In this document: in pieces, positions 6,376 through 13,783 of the stretch
How the letters are laid out: each line of letters opens with the position of its first letter
How positions within the stretch are numbered: the first letter of the stretch is position 1
Source: Chloroflexota bacterium
GTDB lineage: Bacteria > Chloroflexota > Anaerolineae > Aggregatilineales > UBA2796
Reading direction: 5' to 3'
Length of the DNA stretch: 14,172 bases
NCBI GenBank assembly: GCA_003695215.1
Contig: RFIM01000025.1
Coordinates: forward strand, 1 to 14,172
Program-made: the position numbers and the translations under genes
Notes under the pieces: model-generated
Database searches by the model: none
Told to the model about the DNA's origin: nothing
What the model saw: only the letters and a program-made list of their open reading frames with translations

Positions 6376-8150
6376 TTGCGCACCAGGTACGATCCCAGCA
6401 CTAGCAGATCAAGACCGCTCTTGCTGAAAGTGTTCCAAGCGTTGGCAGGTGAAGTCACAATCGGCTCGCCGCGCAAATTGAAGGATGTGTTCAGCAGCAC
6501 AGGCACGCCCGTCGCCTCGCCAAAGGTCTTGACCACATTGTAATAACGCGGATTGGTCTCAAAGTCAATCGTCTGCAAACGCCCTGTGCCGCCTTCATGC
6601 GTTGTGGCCGGGATGACTGTGTACTTGTCGGGATGCACAGGCGAGACCATCAGCATGAAGCGCGGCGGGAAATGCTGCGCCACGTCGGGAAAGTCGAAGT
6701 ACTCAGGCGCGCATTCGGTCAGCACTACAGGCGCAAAAGGACGGAACGGCTCGCGGTACTTGATCTTAGTGTTGACGACGTTCTTCATCTCGCTGCGGCG
6801 CGGGTCGGCGAGGATGCTACGATTGCCGAGCGCGCGCGGGCCCCACTCGAAGCGCCCTTGAAACCAGCCGACCACTTGCCCTTGCACCAGGCTCTCGACG
6901 ACCTGATCGATCAGACGCTGATCGTCGGGCTCGTAGGTGTAGGGAATGTTGTGGCTCTCTAGAAAATCGCGGATGTGGGCCTCGCCATATTCCTCGCCCC
7001 AGTAGGCGTGCTGCATCACGAACTTGCGCGGCTGCTGCAGCACGCTGTGATAGGCCCACAGCGCTGCACCGAGCGCGCCGCCGTCATCCCCGGCCGCAGG
7101 CTGAATGTAGACTTCCTCAAAGGGCGTCTCGTGCAGGATTTTGTAGTTCGCCACGCTGTTGAGCGCCACGCCGCCTGCCATGACCAACTTCTTCAAGCCC
7201 GTTTTGGCGTGCAAATGGCGCGCCATGCGCAAAAGCGCCTCCTCAGTCACGGCTTGAATGCTAGCAGCCACATCGGCGTAGTACTGATTGCGCGCCATAG
7301 CTTCTTTCTCGTGCGCGCGCTCAGGATTGGTCGCCATGGTGAAGAAATCATCGCTGGGCGTGCGCGGCTCGCCGAACAGGTCGATGAAGCGCTGATTGAA
7401 GGTCCGATCGGCGCTGTAATGGAATGAGAAGTAATCCATATTCAGGTGGAAGCTGCCATCAGCGTTCAGATGGATCAGCTTGTAGACCTTGTCCACAAAG
7501 CGCGGTGTGCCGTAAGGCGCCATGCCCATCACTTTGTACTCGCCTTCGTTCACCTTGAAGCCCAGAAAGGCTGTGAAGGCCGAGTACAACAAGCCGATCG
7601 AATGCGGAAAGCGTATCTCTTCGAACAGCGTGATCTCGTTGCGCCCATCGCCGTTCCAGTTCGCCTTAGCGCGCCCGAGCGTCGTCGTCGTCCACTCGCC
7701 GACGCCGTCGATGGTCAGCACGGCTGCTTCTTCAAAAGGCGAAGCGTAAAAGGCGCTCGCCGCGTGCGACATATGATGATCGCAAAACAGAATCTTATCC
7801 GCGCTGATGCCCAGATGATTCTGCAGGCGCGTCTTGATCCACAGCTTCTCAGGCATCCAGACGAACATAGCCTCGCGCCAGACATCGCGTGAGCGCGGAA
7901 AAGTGCCCAGGACGCTCAGCAAAATCCGCGCGAACTTCACGAACGGCTTCTCATAGAAGACTACATAGTCTAGATCAGCCGCTTTGATGCCCGCCTTGCG
8001 CAGACAGAACTGAATGGCGCGCGTCGGAAAGCCATTATCGTTCTTGATACGGCTGAAGCGCTCCTCCATAGCCGCGGCCACCAGCTCGCCATCTTTGAGC
8101 AGCGCCGCGGCTGAGTCGTGGTAGTAAAACGAGAGACCGAGGATATACAT
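6372..8150 (-). CDS. NodU/CmcH-type O-carbamoyltransferase
   Basis: 592 residues, full length for the family. These enzymes use carbamoyl phosphate and ATP to make carbamoyl-adenylate, then transfer the carbamoyl group to a hydroxyl of a sugar, antibiotic or toxin. The N-terminal Kae1-like domain shows the metal-binding cluster DHHMSHAASA (124-133; His125, His126, His129), IDGVGEW (147-153), EGEYKVMGMAPYG (202-214), GGVALN (326-331) and AAGDDGGALGAA (352-363). The C-terminal domain shows WGPRALGNRSILADPR (436-451), REPFRPFAP (466-474) and NTSFNLRGEPIV (554-565), so both active sites look intact. The ATG at 8150 overlaps the SxtJ stop by one base (TGATG), which suggests translational coupling. 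No sugar or antibiotic biosynthesis genes are nearby, so the acceptor is unknown. The membrane partners on both sides suggest an enzyme tethered to the cytoplasmic membrane. Confidence 0.95.
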   Translation of the reverse strand: MYILGLSFYYHDSAAALLKDGELVAAAMEERFSRIKNDNGFPTRAIQFCLRKAGIKAADLDYVVFYEKPFVKFARILLSVLGTFPRSRDVWREAMFVWMPEKLWIKTRLQNHLGISADKILFCDHHMSHAASAFYASPFEEAAVLTIDGVGEWTTTTLGRAKANWNGDGRNEITLFEEIRFPHSIGLLYSAFTAFLGFKVNEGEYKVMGMAPYGTPRFVDKVYKLIHLNADGSFHLNMDYFSFHYSADRTFNQRFIDLFGEPRTPSDDFFTMATNPERAHEKEAMARNQYYADVAASIQAVTEEALLRMARHLHAKTGLKKLVMAGGVALNSVANYKILHETPFEEVYIQPAAGDDGGALGAALWAYHSVLQQPRKFVMQHAYWGEEYGEAHIRDFLESHNIPYTYEPDDQRLIDQVVESLVQGQVVGWFQGRFEWGPRALGNRSILADPRRSEMKNVVNTKIKYREPFRPFAPVVLTECAPEYFDFPDVAQHFPPRFMLMVSPVHPDKYTVIPATTHEGGTGRLQTIDFETNPRYYNVVKTFGEATGVPVLLNTSFNLRGEPIVTSPANAWNTFSKSGLDLLVLGSYLVRK

Positions 8151-8383
8151 CAGGATTGACTCCGTGCCTCTTCAAGCGATTCGCCCACTGGCTTGCGTTT
8201 GCGCCAATGCGGCTGTGCCGATTTACGCACCTCAAGCGGATCGACGAAGAAGCGTGTGATCAGCGCGAAAGGGATCAGGATGCTGAAGTACATTACGAAG
8301 GTGATGAAGCGAGCTACGTAGTCGCCGTTGGCTTGCCCGATGATCTGAAAGCGTTCCCAGGCTGTGCGCAGAATTTGATTCAC
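8150..8383 (-). CDS. SxtJ-family membrane protein, first gene of the carbamoyltransferase operon
   Basis: 77 residues from the chosen GTG at 8383. The protein has an amphipathic N-terminal helix (VNQILRTAWERFQIIG), one long hydrophobic span (about 25-46, ending in TRFFVDPLEV) and a C-terminus with HWRKR and a SLEEARSQS tail. This matches the small membrane proteins found next to NodU-type carbamoyltransferases, including SxtJ of the saxitoxin cluster, where the DPL turn and the tail pattern LE-x-A-R-x-Q are typical. The GTG is chosen by alignment with the family N-terminus from memory. AGAGG lies upstream but 13 bases away, so the start is uncertain. A TTG at 8440 would add 19 residues but sits about four bases from the predicted transcription start. 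The stop overlaps the next start as TGATG. Function: probable membrane partner of the enzyme; mechanism unknown. Confidence 0.8.
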   Translation of the reverse strand: MNQILRTAWERFQIIGQANGDYVARFITFVMYFSILIPFALITRFFVDPLEVRKSAQPHWRKRKPVGESLEEARSQS

Positions 8384-8450
8384 AGGCGTTGTTCTGCCTC
8401 TTGAACGGATGGTATTGCGGCTTGCGGCAAAGCGCGCCAAGCCGCGCTAA

Positions 8451-8456
8451 ATTATA
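8451..8456 (-). promoter_or_regulatory. Candidate -10 of the carbamoyltransferase operon
   Basis: A perfect TATAAT on the minus strand (8456-8451), 67 bases before the preferred SxtJ start. The hexamer 17 bases upstream (ATGGCG) is a weak -35. Transcription would begin near 8444, giving a leader of about 60 bases. Confidence 0.5.
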
Positions 8457-8513
8457 GCGTCTTCCAAACCCTGCGCCATACCTGTTTTTCCAAGTGCGCC
8501 CTTGCGCTGATGC

Positions 8514-8542
8514 TTGCCAAGCGCCTTGCCTGGCGCTATGCT
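8514..8542 (+). promoter_or_regulatory. Candidate promoter of the small protein - aspS operon
   Basis: TTGCCA (8514-8519), a 17-base spacer, TATGCT (8537-8542). Matches to the sigma-70 consensus are five of six and four of six with ideal spacing. The start would be near 8549, about 48 bases before the ATG at 8597. Confidence 0.5.
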
Positions 8543-8596
8543 TGTCTCAGTCACCCAATTTTGCCCAAAAGCTACGCATGGAGAGTACCTGACATC

Positions 8597-8905
8597 ATGG
8601 CGAAGAAGAGAAGCAAGCCCAACCTGCCACAGGAAGTGCTGGAGCGCGCACGCGCTGAGCTGCGCGGCAGCGCCGCAGCTGATTCTAAAGCCAAATCCGA
8701 AGCTCAGGAGGCCGCAGCCGCTGCCAAGTCCAAGCCGATTGTGCGCAGCGGCAGCCTGGCCACGCGCCGCGTGCCGACTAAAGAAGAGCTGGATCAAGAA
8801 TATCGGCATATCATCCGCGATCTGCGCGCCATGCTGACCCTAGCAGGCAGCCTGTTCCTATTCGTGATTGTCATGGCCATCTTCGTTGTGCCGCGCCTTT
8901 TCTAG
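8597..8905 (+). CDS. Small tail-anchored membrane protein upstream of aspS
   Basis: 102 residues, no named family recognised. The N-terminal 60 residues are hydrophilic and rich in Lys and Ala (starting MAKKRSKP, with an Ala run at about 39-43), probably cytoplasmic and partly helical. Then comes a conserved-looking patch RRVPTKEELDQEYRHIIRDL (57-76) and a single C-terminal hydrophobic span (about 79-98) that ends two residues from RLF. This is a tail-anchored topology. I chose the ATG at 8597 (MAKKRSKP) over an in-frame ATG at 8510, because the upstream one lies before the predicted promoter's -10 element. GGAGAG is 11 bases upstream of the chosen start. The aspS start follows 18 bases after the stop on the same strand, so the two are probably one transcript. 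Confidence 0.78.
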   Translation: MAKKRSKPNLPQEVLERARAELRGSAAADSKAKSEAQEAAAAAKSKPIVRSGSLATRRVPTKEELDQEYRHIIRDLRAMLTLAGSLFLFVIVMAIFVVPRLF

Positions 8906-8923
8906 AAATAAACACAAATCCAT

Positions 8924-10717
8924 ATGCTCAAAACACACACTTGTGGCGAACTACGCCTGACACATGACGGGCAGAGTGTCAAGCTGGCAGGTTGGGTCAA
9001 CCGTGTGCGCGCTCAAGGCGGCGTGATCTTCATCGACCTGCGCGATAGATGGGGCATCACGCAAACCGTTGTGGACGTGCAAAGCGCGCCTGAAGCGCAC
9101 GCCGCGGCCGAGAAGGTCGGGCGCGAAGACGTGCTGCAGATCGAAGGCACGGTCCGTGCGCGCCCAGCAGGTATGACCAATCCAAACCTAGCCACAGGCG
9201 AGATCGAAGTGGAAGTGCGGCAGCTGCGCGTGCTGAACGCCGCCAAAACGCCGCCCTTCGATGTCAGCAGCGATGGCAAAGTTGACGAGGCGCTGCGCTT
9301 GAAGTACCGCTACCTCGATCTGCGCCGCCACCGCTTGCAGCGCAACCTGATCCTGCGTGGCAAGATCACCAAAGCCATCCGTGATTACCTCTACGAACGT
9401 GACTTCGTCGAGATCGAGACGCCGATCCTGTTCAAGACTACGCCTGAAGGTGCCCGCGACTACCTGGTGCCAAGCCGCGTGCATCCAGGCAAATTCTACG
9501 CCTTGCCGCAATCGCCGCAGCAGCTCAAGCAGCTCTTGATGGTGGCAGGCTTCGAGCGCTACTTCCAGATCGCGCGCTGCTTCCGCGATGAGGATCAACG
9601 CGGCGACCGCCAGCCTGAGTTCACTCAGCTCGACTTGGAGATGAGTTTTGTCGAGCGCGAAGACGTGCTCAACCTGATCGAAGGGCTGATGATCCACCTG
9701 GTTCAGGTCGCCGCGCCGATCACTGGCTGCCAGCTCGTCACGCAGCCTTTCCCACGCCTGACCTTGCAAGAGGCGATGCTCAAATACGGCACCGATAAGC
9801 CCGACCTGCGCTACGGCCTGGAGATCGTGGATATCACCGATCTGGCCGCGCAGACAGGCTTCCGAGTCTTTGCTGAAAACGCCGCTGCAGGCAATCCTAC
9901 GCGCGCGCTGCGCATCCCGAATTGTGGCCATTACAGCCGCAAGCAGCTGGACGAGCTGACCGAGATCGCCAAGAGCGCAGGCGGCAAAGGCCTGGCTTAC
10001 ATCGCCCTTGAATCGGGCGACTCAGGGCAGGTGAAATCGCCCATTGGCAAGTTCCTGAGCGTTGAGCAGATGAGCGCGCTGATTGAGCGCATGGGCGCTC
10101 AGCCAGGCGATCTGATCCTGATCGCCAGCGATACGCACGCCACAGTCTGCGCAGTGCTGGATACGCTGCGCCAAGAGTTCGCTGCACGGCTTGGGCTAGC
10201 CGATCCGAAGAAGATCGCCTTCTGTTGGATCGTGGACTTTCCGCTTTTTGAATGGAACGCCGACGAGCAGCGCTGGGACCCATCGCATCACTTGTTCACG
10301 GCGCCAATGCCTGAGGATATCCCGCTCCTGGATAGCGATCCGAGCCGCGTGCGCGGCCAGCAGTATGACCTGGCCTGCAACGGCTACGAAGTTGCAGGCG
10401 GCAGCATCCGCATTCATGATCGGGCCCTGCAGGAGAAGATTTTCGGCTTGATCGGCTTAGACGTCGAAGATGCGAAGCAGCGCTTCGGCCACATGCTGGA
10501 AGCCTTCGAGTACGGCACGCCGCCACATGGCGGCATCGCGCCGGGCATTGATCGCCTGGTCATGCTGCTGGCAGGCGAGCCGAATATCCGCGAAGTGATC
10601 GCCTTCCCGAAGTCGCAGCAGGCAGCCGACCTGATGGCAGGCGCGCCTAGTGAAGCCGACCCGCATCAGCTGGCTGAGCTGCACATCCGCGTAGTTACAG
10701 CGCCTGAAGAGCGCTAG
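8924..10717 (+). CDS. aspS: Aspartyl-tRNA synthetase, bacterial type
   Basis: 597 residues, normal length for a bacterial enzyme. It charges tRNA-Asp with aspartate in the cytoplasm. An N-terminal OB-fold anticodon domain (about 1-105) is followed by class II motifs: motif 1 region ETPILFKTTPEGARDYLVPS (165-184), motif 2 FRDEDQRGDRQPEFTQLDLE (220-239), a bacterial GAD insertion (about 312-420), and motif 3 GGIAPGIDRLVMLLAG (536-551) with AFPK (560-563) after it. At the position that separates discriminating from non-discriminating enzymes it has Gln31 (Leu in discriminating, His in the Pseudomonas non-discriminating enzyme), but Gly83 as in the non-discriminating type, so charging of tRNA-Asn cannot be excluded. 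There is no Shine-Dalgarno before the ATG at 8924. It is probably translated from the upstream gene's transcript. Its stop interlocks with that of the convergent VWA gene. Confidence 0.97.
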   Translation: MLKTHTCGELRLTHDGQSVKLAGWVNRVRAQGGVIFIDLRDRWGITQTVVDVQSAPEAHAAAEKVGREDVLQIEGTVRARPAGMTNPNLATGEIEVEVRQLRVLNAAKTPPFDVSSDGKVDEALRLKYRYLDLRRHRLQRNLILRGKITKAIRDYLYERDFVEIETPILFKTTPEGARDYLVPSRVHPGKFYALPQSPQQLKQLLMVAGFERYFQIARCFRDEDQRGDRQPEFTQLDLEMSFVEREDVLNLIEGLMIHLVQVAAPITGCQLVTQPFPRLTLQEAMLKYGTDKPDLRYGLEIVDITDLAAQTGFRVFAENAAAGNPTRALRIPNCGHYSRKQLDELTEIAKSAGGKGLAYIALESGDSGQVKSPIGKFLSVEQMSALIERMGAQPGDLILIASDTHATVCAVLDTLRQEFAARLGLADPKKIAFCWIVDFPLFEWNADEQRWDPSHHLFTAPMPEDIPLLDSDPSRVRGQQYDLACNGYEVAGGSIRIHDRALQEKIFGLIGLDVEDAKQRFGHMLEAFEYGTPPHGGIAPGIDRLVMLLAGEPNIREVIAFPKSQQAADLMAGAPSEADPHQLAELHIRVVTAPEER

Positions 10718-11880
10718 GCCTCGGCGCGGACGCTCACGATGTCCTCTGTGGCAGCCCAGGCGCTCAGATCGGCGCGGCTGAGCGCCGCTGCCATCAGCGA
10801 AGGAAACTGATCGGGCGTGCAGGCAAAGCAGGGCACGCCTAGCGCAGCTAAATGCGCCGCTGTGCTGTGATCGTAAGATGGCGCGCCGTCATCGCTGAGC
10901 GCCAAAAGCGCGATCAGTTGCACGCCCGACTCAATCAGCTCTGCGGCACACTGCAACATGCCTATAGGGCTGCCGTTCTCATACAAGTCGCTGATCAGCA
11001 CTAGCGTGGTCTGCAAAGGACGGCTGATCAGGCGTTGAGAGTAGCGCAGTGCCTGATGGATATCTGTGCCGCCGCCCAGCTGCACGCCGAAGAGCAGGTC
11101 AACAGGCTCGCCCAGACTCTCAGTCAGATCGACCACGGCTGTATCGAAGGCGATGAAGCGCGTGCTGAGCGACGGCAACGAGGCCAGCACTGCGCCAAAG
11201 ACGCCCGCATAGACCACGCTGCTCGCCATTGAGCCGCTCTGATCCACGCACAGGATCAGGTCTTGCAAGGCGCGGCGCCGTTTGGTATAGCCAATGCGCG
11301 TCTCTGGCACGATCGTGCGGTATTCGGGCTGGTAGTGGCGCAAGTTGGCGCGGATAGTGCGCAGCCAGTCGATCTCAGCAAAGCGTGGACGGCGCGTGCG
11401 CGCAGTGCGGCTCAAACTGCCTCGCACTGCCTGTTGAGTCGAGAGCGCCAGGCGCTGCTGTAGCTCGTAGACGACCTGCGCCACGACTTGGCGCGCCGTG
11501 GCGCGCGTCTCCTCAGGCAAAGCGTCCTTCAGGCTGATGAGCGTCGCCGCCAAATGCACGTCAGGCACCACGCTCTGCAGCAGCTCAGGCTCTAGCAGCA
11601 TCTGCTTCAGATTCAGGCGCTCTAGCGCATCTTTTTGTAGCACACGCACAACGGATGTTGGAAAGTAGCGCCGAATATCGCCAAGCCAGCGCGCCACATT
11701 TGGTGCCGAAGCGCCGAGGCCGCCTTTGCGCGATTCGCCCTTGCTGCTCGCGCCGTAGAGCGCCTCTAGCGCCGAGTCCATAGCGCGATCTGTGGCGCTG
11801 AGCGCGCCTAGCGCCTTCTCAGCGCAGGCATCAGCGCCCAGCACGAGCCGCCAACGCCGCAAGCGTTCTGAGTCGCTCAT
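10714..11880 (-). CDS. YehP-family VWA-domain protein
   Basis: 388 residues. It resembles E. coli YehP along its length: RRWRLVLG near the start (8-15), GGLGAS (53-58), WLGDIRRYFP (65-74), RANLRHYQPEYRTIVPE (177-193), then a C-terminal VWA domain (about 206-370). The metal-ion-dependent adhesion site is complete: DQSGSM (Asp213, Ser215, Ser217), Thr272 in GGGTDI and Asp298 in ISDLYE. Soluble, no signal peptide. YehP-type proteins usually sit with a MoxR-type AAA ATPase and SWIM-domain proteins in clusters of poorly defined function; VWA/AAA pairs often act as metal-insertion or remodelling machines. Here the upstream partner, three bases away, is instead a HerA/DUF87-type ATPase. No Shine-Dalgarno is obvious, which suggests translation coupled to the ATPase gene. 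The last codons overlap the aspS stop. Confidence 0.9.
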   Translation of the reverse strand: MSDSERLRRWRLVLGADACAEKALGALSATDRAMDSALEALYGASSKGESRKGGLGASAPNVARWLGDIRRYFPTSVVRVLQKDALERLNLKQMLLEPELLQSVVPDVHLAATLISLKDALPEETRATARQVVAQVVYELQQRLALSTQQAVRGSLSRTARTRRPRFAEIDWLRTIRANLRHYQPEYRTIVPETRIGYTKRRRALQDLILCVDQSGSMASSVVYAGVFGAVLASLPSLSTRFIAFDTAVVDLTESLGEPVDLLFGVQLGGGTDIHQALRYSQRLISRPLQTTLVLISDLYENGSPIGMLQCAAELIESGVQLIALLALSDDGAPSYDHSTAAHLAALGVPCFACTPDQFPSLMAAALSRADLSAWAATEDIVSVRAEA

Positions 11881-11883
11881 AGG

Positions 11884-13596
11884 CTACTCGATGCGGCGCT
11901 TGCCCAAACCAGAGAGCCGCCGCGCCGCGCTACTCTCCGCGGTAGGTGCCTCGCTCAGGCCTGCCACGTCTTGATAGAAAGCTGTGTCATAGGCCCGCGT
12001 CTTGACCACAACAGGCATTGGCACAGCATGGCCCATGATCAGCGCTTGTTGTTTGGTATCTAGCCGCGCCAAGACCTCGCGCAGGCCGCTAGCGCCGCTG
12101 ATGCCCGTCAGCACGGCTGCAATATCGCGCTCGTTGTCCAGCAGCGCCGTGATGCGCGTCCCGATCTGGCTCATCACTTCTTCGTCAATGCCGCTCGGCC
12201 GCTGATCGACGATCAGCAAGGTGACATTGTATTTGCGCATTTCACGAGCGATAGTGCCGAAGATGGTCTGCCGTGCGATGAGCGGATCGAGGAATTTGTG
12301 CGCCTCTTCAATCGTGATCAGCAGCTGTGGCGGCTCTAAACTGGCATCTCCTAGCGATTTCTCCACGCGCTTGACGTATTCGGCGTGAATGCGGCGCGTC
12401 AGGTAGTTCGCCACAAGGATGTACGCCTCTAAAGCCGAGCCATAGCGCCCAAACTCCAAGACCACACTCTTGCGCTGCTCGGTCAGATAGTTCAGCAGCA
12501 TTTGCACACTATCGCTGAGCGCGCCATCAGGCTTCAGGAACTCAAAGCGCTCGAAGCGTTCCAAGCGGCGCGCCAACGCCGTCAAGGAAGCGCTGCTAAC
12601 GTTCGTGGTCTGCACCACCTCTTCAAATTTGTCGTTATCGGCTTCCAACAGCGTTTTGATCCACGCCTTGCCCCACTTCTTGCGCAGCGTGTAAGCAGCG
12701 TCCAACATCGGATCGGAGAGTCCCATGGTCAGCTTGAGCATCGCCAAATCTTCGGGCTCGATGTCATCGTAGCCGAGCGTGACCACGTAGTCGTATTTGG
12801 CATTACGCCGTCGGGACGACTCTTCGTCGAGGGTGAAGATGCTGACCTTAGCAGGGAACAGTTGGCGCAGCCCTTTCGCCTTCGGGCCGCGCTCATCAGT
12901 CACTTCCCAGCCATAGTCGTTGTGCATATCGAAGATTAGGTTGACGGCAATGTTGCGCTGAATCACGCCTGAGAGCAGGATGCGCGTCAGGAAGCTCTTG
13001 CCTGTGCCGCTCTTGCCGAAGACGCCGCTCGAGCGCTCGACCAGGCGCTTGAGGTCAAGGTTGACTTGCGTCTCTTCCAGCTCCAGCGGCGTGCCGATGT
13101 TGAAATGCGTCTCATCCTCAGCGCCAAAGACGTCGTTCACGTCTTGGGCATCGGCGATCTCCACAGGCATGAAGTGGCCAGGAATAGTCTTGACAGGCTT
13201 TGGCTCGCCTGCCTCGCCTTCAATCGAGAGCATGGGCGCAACATGCAGCGTGCCATAAGCCGCTGTGCCAACATACACCTCGCGCAGGAACGGATCGCTC
13301 AAATCAGGCGGATCGCTGCGCAAGGAAGGATTAGTGCTATCCAAGATCACGTCCGTGATCATGCAGAAAAAGCGCTTGTACTTGCCACGCACGACCACAT
13401 AGCGCCCAACAGCGAGTGACTCAATCTCAGTCTGGCGATCCAGCTTGACATCTAGGCCTTTGCTCAGCGATCCGCCGACTATCACGCCAAGCCGCTTGCT
13501 CGCAGGCGCGCTCTCAAGGGCAGGCAGCTCTGGCGCGCTCTGGCGCGGGAACCAATCATCCAAACTGTCAGAATCGATCGGCAGGGCTTTAGGCAT
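11884..13596 (-). CDS. HerA/DUF87-type P-loop ATPase
   Basis: 570 residues. An N-terminal region (about 35-175) resembles the HAS-barrel of HerA-type hexameric ATPases (GVIVGGSLSKGLDVKL, YVVVRGKYKRFF). The ATPase core has Walker A GKSGTGKS (194-201), Walker B LLITIEEAH (425-433) with tandem glutamates, and the downstream REMRKYNVTLLIVDQRPSGID region (451-471) typical of this group for sensor and arginine-finger functions. A final segment contains LGHAVPMP-like MGHAVPMPVVVKTR (521-534). HerA enzymes translocate DNA in hexameric rings, often with the nuclease NurA; no nuclease gene is visible here, so the role could be DNA translocation, protein remodelling or defence. Cytoplasmic. A TATAAT promoter lies 37 bases upstream of the start. 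The VWA gene follows after three bases. ATG at 13596; the ribosome site is weak. Confidence 0.9.
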   Translation of the reverse strand: MPKALPIDSDSLDDWFPRQSAPELPALESAPASKRLGVIVGGSLSKGLDVKLDRQTEIESLAVGRYVVVRGKYKRFFCMITDVILDSTNPSLRSDPPDLSDPFLREVYVGTAAYGTLHVAPMLSIEGEAGEPKPVKTIPGHFMPVEIADAQDVNDVFGAEDETHFNIGTPLELEETQVNLDLKRLVERSSGVFGKSGTGKSFLTRILLSGVIQRNIAVNLIFDMHNDYGWEVTDERGPKAKGLRQLFPAKVSIFTLDEESSRRRNAKYDYVVTLGYDDIEPEDLAMLKLTMGLSDPMLDAAYTLRKKWGKAWIKTLLEADNDKFEEVVQTTNVSSASLTALARRLERFERFEFLKPDGALSDSVQMLLNYLTEQRKSVVLEFGRYGSALEAYILVANYLTRRIHAEYVKRVEKSLGDASLEPPQLLITIEEAHKFLDPLIARQTIFGTIAREMRKYNVTLLIVDQRPSGIDEEVMSQIGTRITALLDNERDIAAVLTGISGASGLREVLARLDTKQQALIMGHAVPMPVVVKTRAYDTAFYQDVAGLSEAPTAESSAARRLSGLGKRRIE

Positions 13597-13632
13597 ATGG
13601 CTACGCTCAACTGTTCTAAGCGATCTGCGCTG

Positions 13633-13662
13633 ATTATACGCCAGAGGCGCCTTCTAAGGCAA
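13633..13662 (-). promoter_or_regulatory. Candidate sigma-70 promoter of the HerA-VWA operon
   Basis: On the minus strand TTGCCT (13662-13657), an 18-base spacer and a perfect TATAAT (13638-13633). The start would be near 13626, with a leader of about 30 bases. It points away from the hsp20 gene, whose promoter region starts about 35 bases to the right. Confidence 0.6.
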
Positions 13663-13696
13663 GCGCCAAGGGCTAGATTTCCAACAAAGAATCTAT

Positions 13697-13734
13697 GCAG
13701 CGTTTACGCAGCATTTACACAAGCGCGCTACTCT
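13697..13734 (+). promoter_or_regulatory. Candidate activator site and -10 of hsp20
   Basis: Two abutting 11-base direct repeats, GCAGCGTTTAC (13697-13707) and GCAGCATTTAC (13708-13718), differ at one base. Exactly 10 bases later is TACTCT (13729-13734), a -10-like hexamer. The layout matches sites for OmpR/PhoB-class regulators. No CIRCE element is present. The -10 identity is uncertain. Confidence 0.45.
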
Positions 13735-13743
13735 GTGGGCGTA

Positions 13744-13768
13744 TTTAGCGCACACATAAAGCGCTGAA
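13744..13768 (+). promoter_or_regulatory. Hairpin in the hsp20 leader, abutting the ribosome binding site
   Basis: TTTAGCGC (13744-13751), loop of nine bases, GCGCTGAA (13761-13768): an 8-bp RNA stem with one G-U pair, directly followed by AAGGAGG (13769-13775). It does not itself pair with the ribosome site, but its place next to it in a heat-shock leader suggests a possible role in translation or mRNA stability (inference). Confidence 0.45.
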
Positions 13769-13783
13769 AAGGAGGATTGAGCC

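Noticed and set aside
9188..9931. Open frame of 247 codons on the minus strand
   Set aside because: It lies wholly antisense to the catalytic core of aspS, whose protein is fully conserved there; no ribosome site or motif.
12502..12939. Open frame of 145 codons on the plus strand
   Set aside because: Antisense to the ATPase core; the composition mirrors the sense codons and there is no supporting signal.
13744..13768. CIRCE element for HrcA upstream of hsp20
   Set aside because: The arms begin TTAGC and the loop is nine bases, but the arm sequence and the spacing between TTAGC and its partner (13 instead of 17 bases) do not fit CIRCE.
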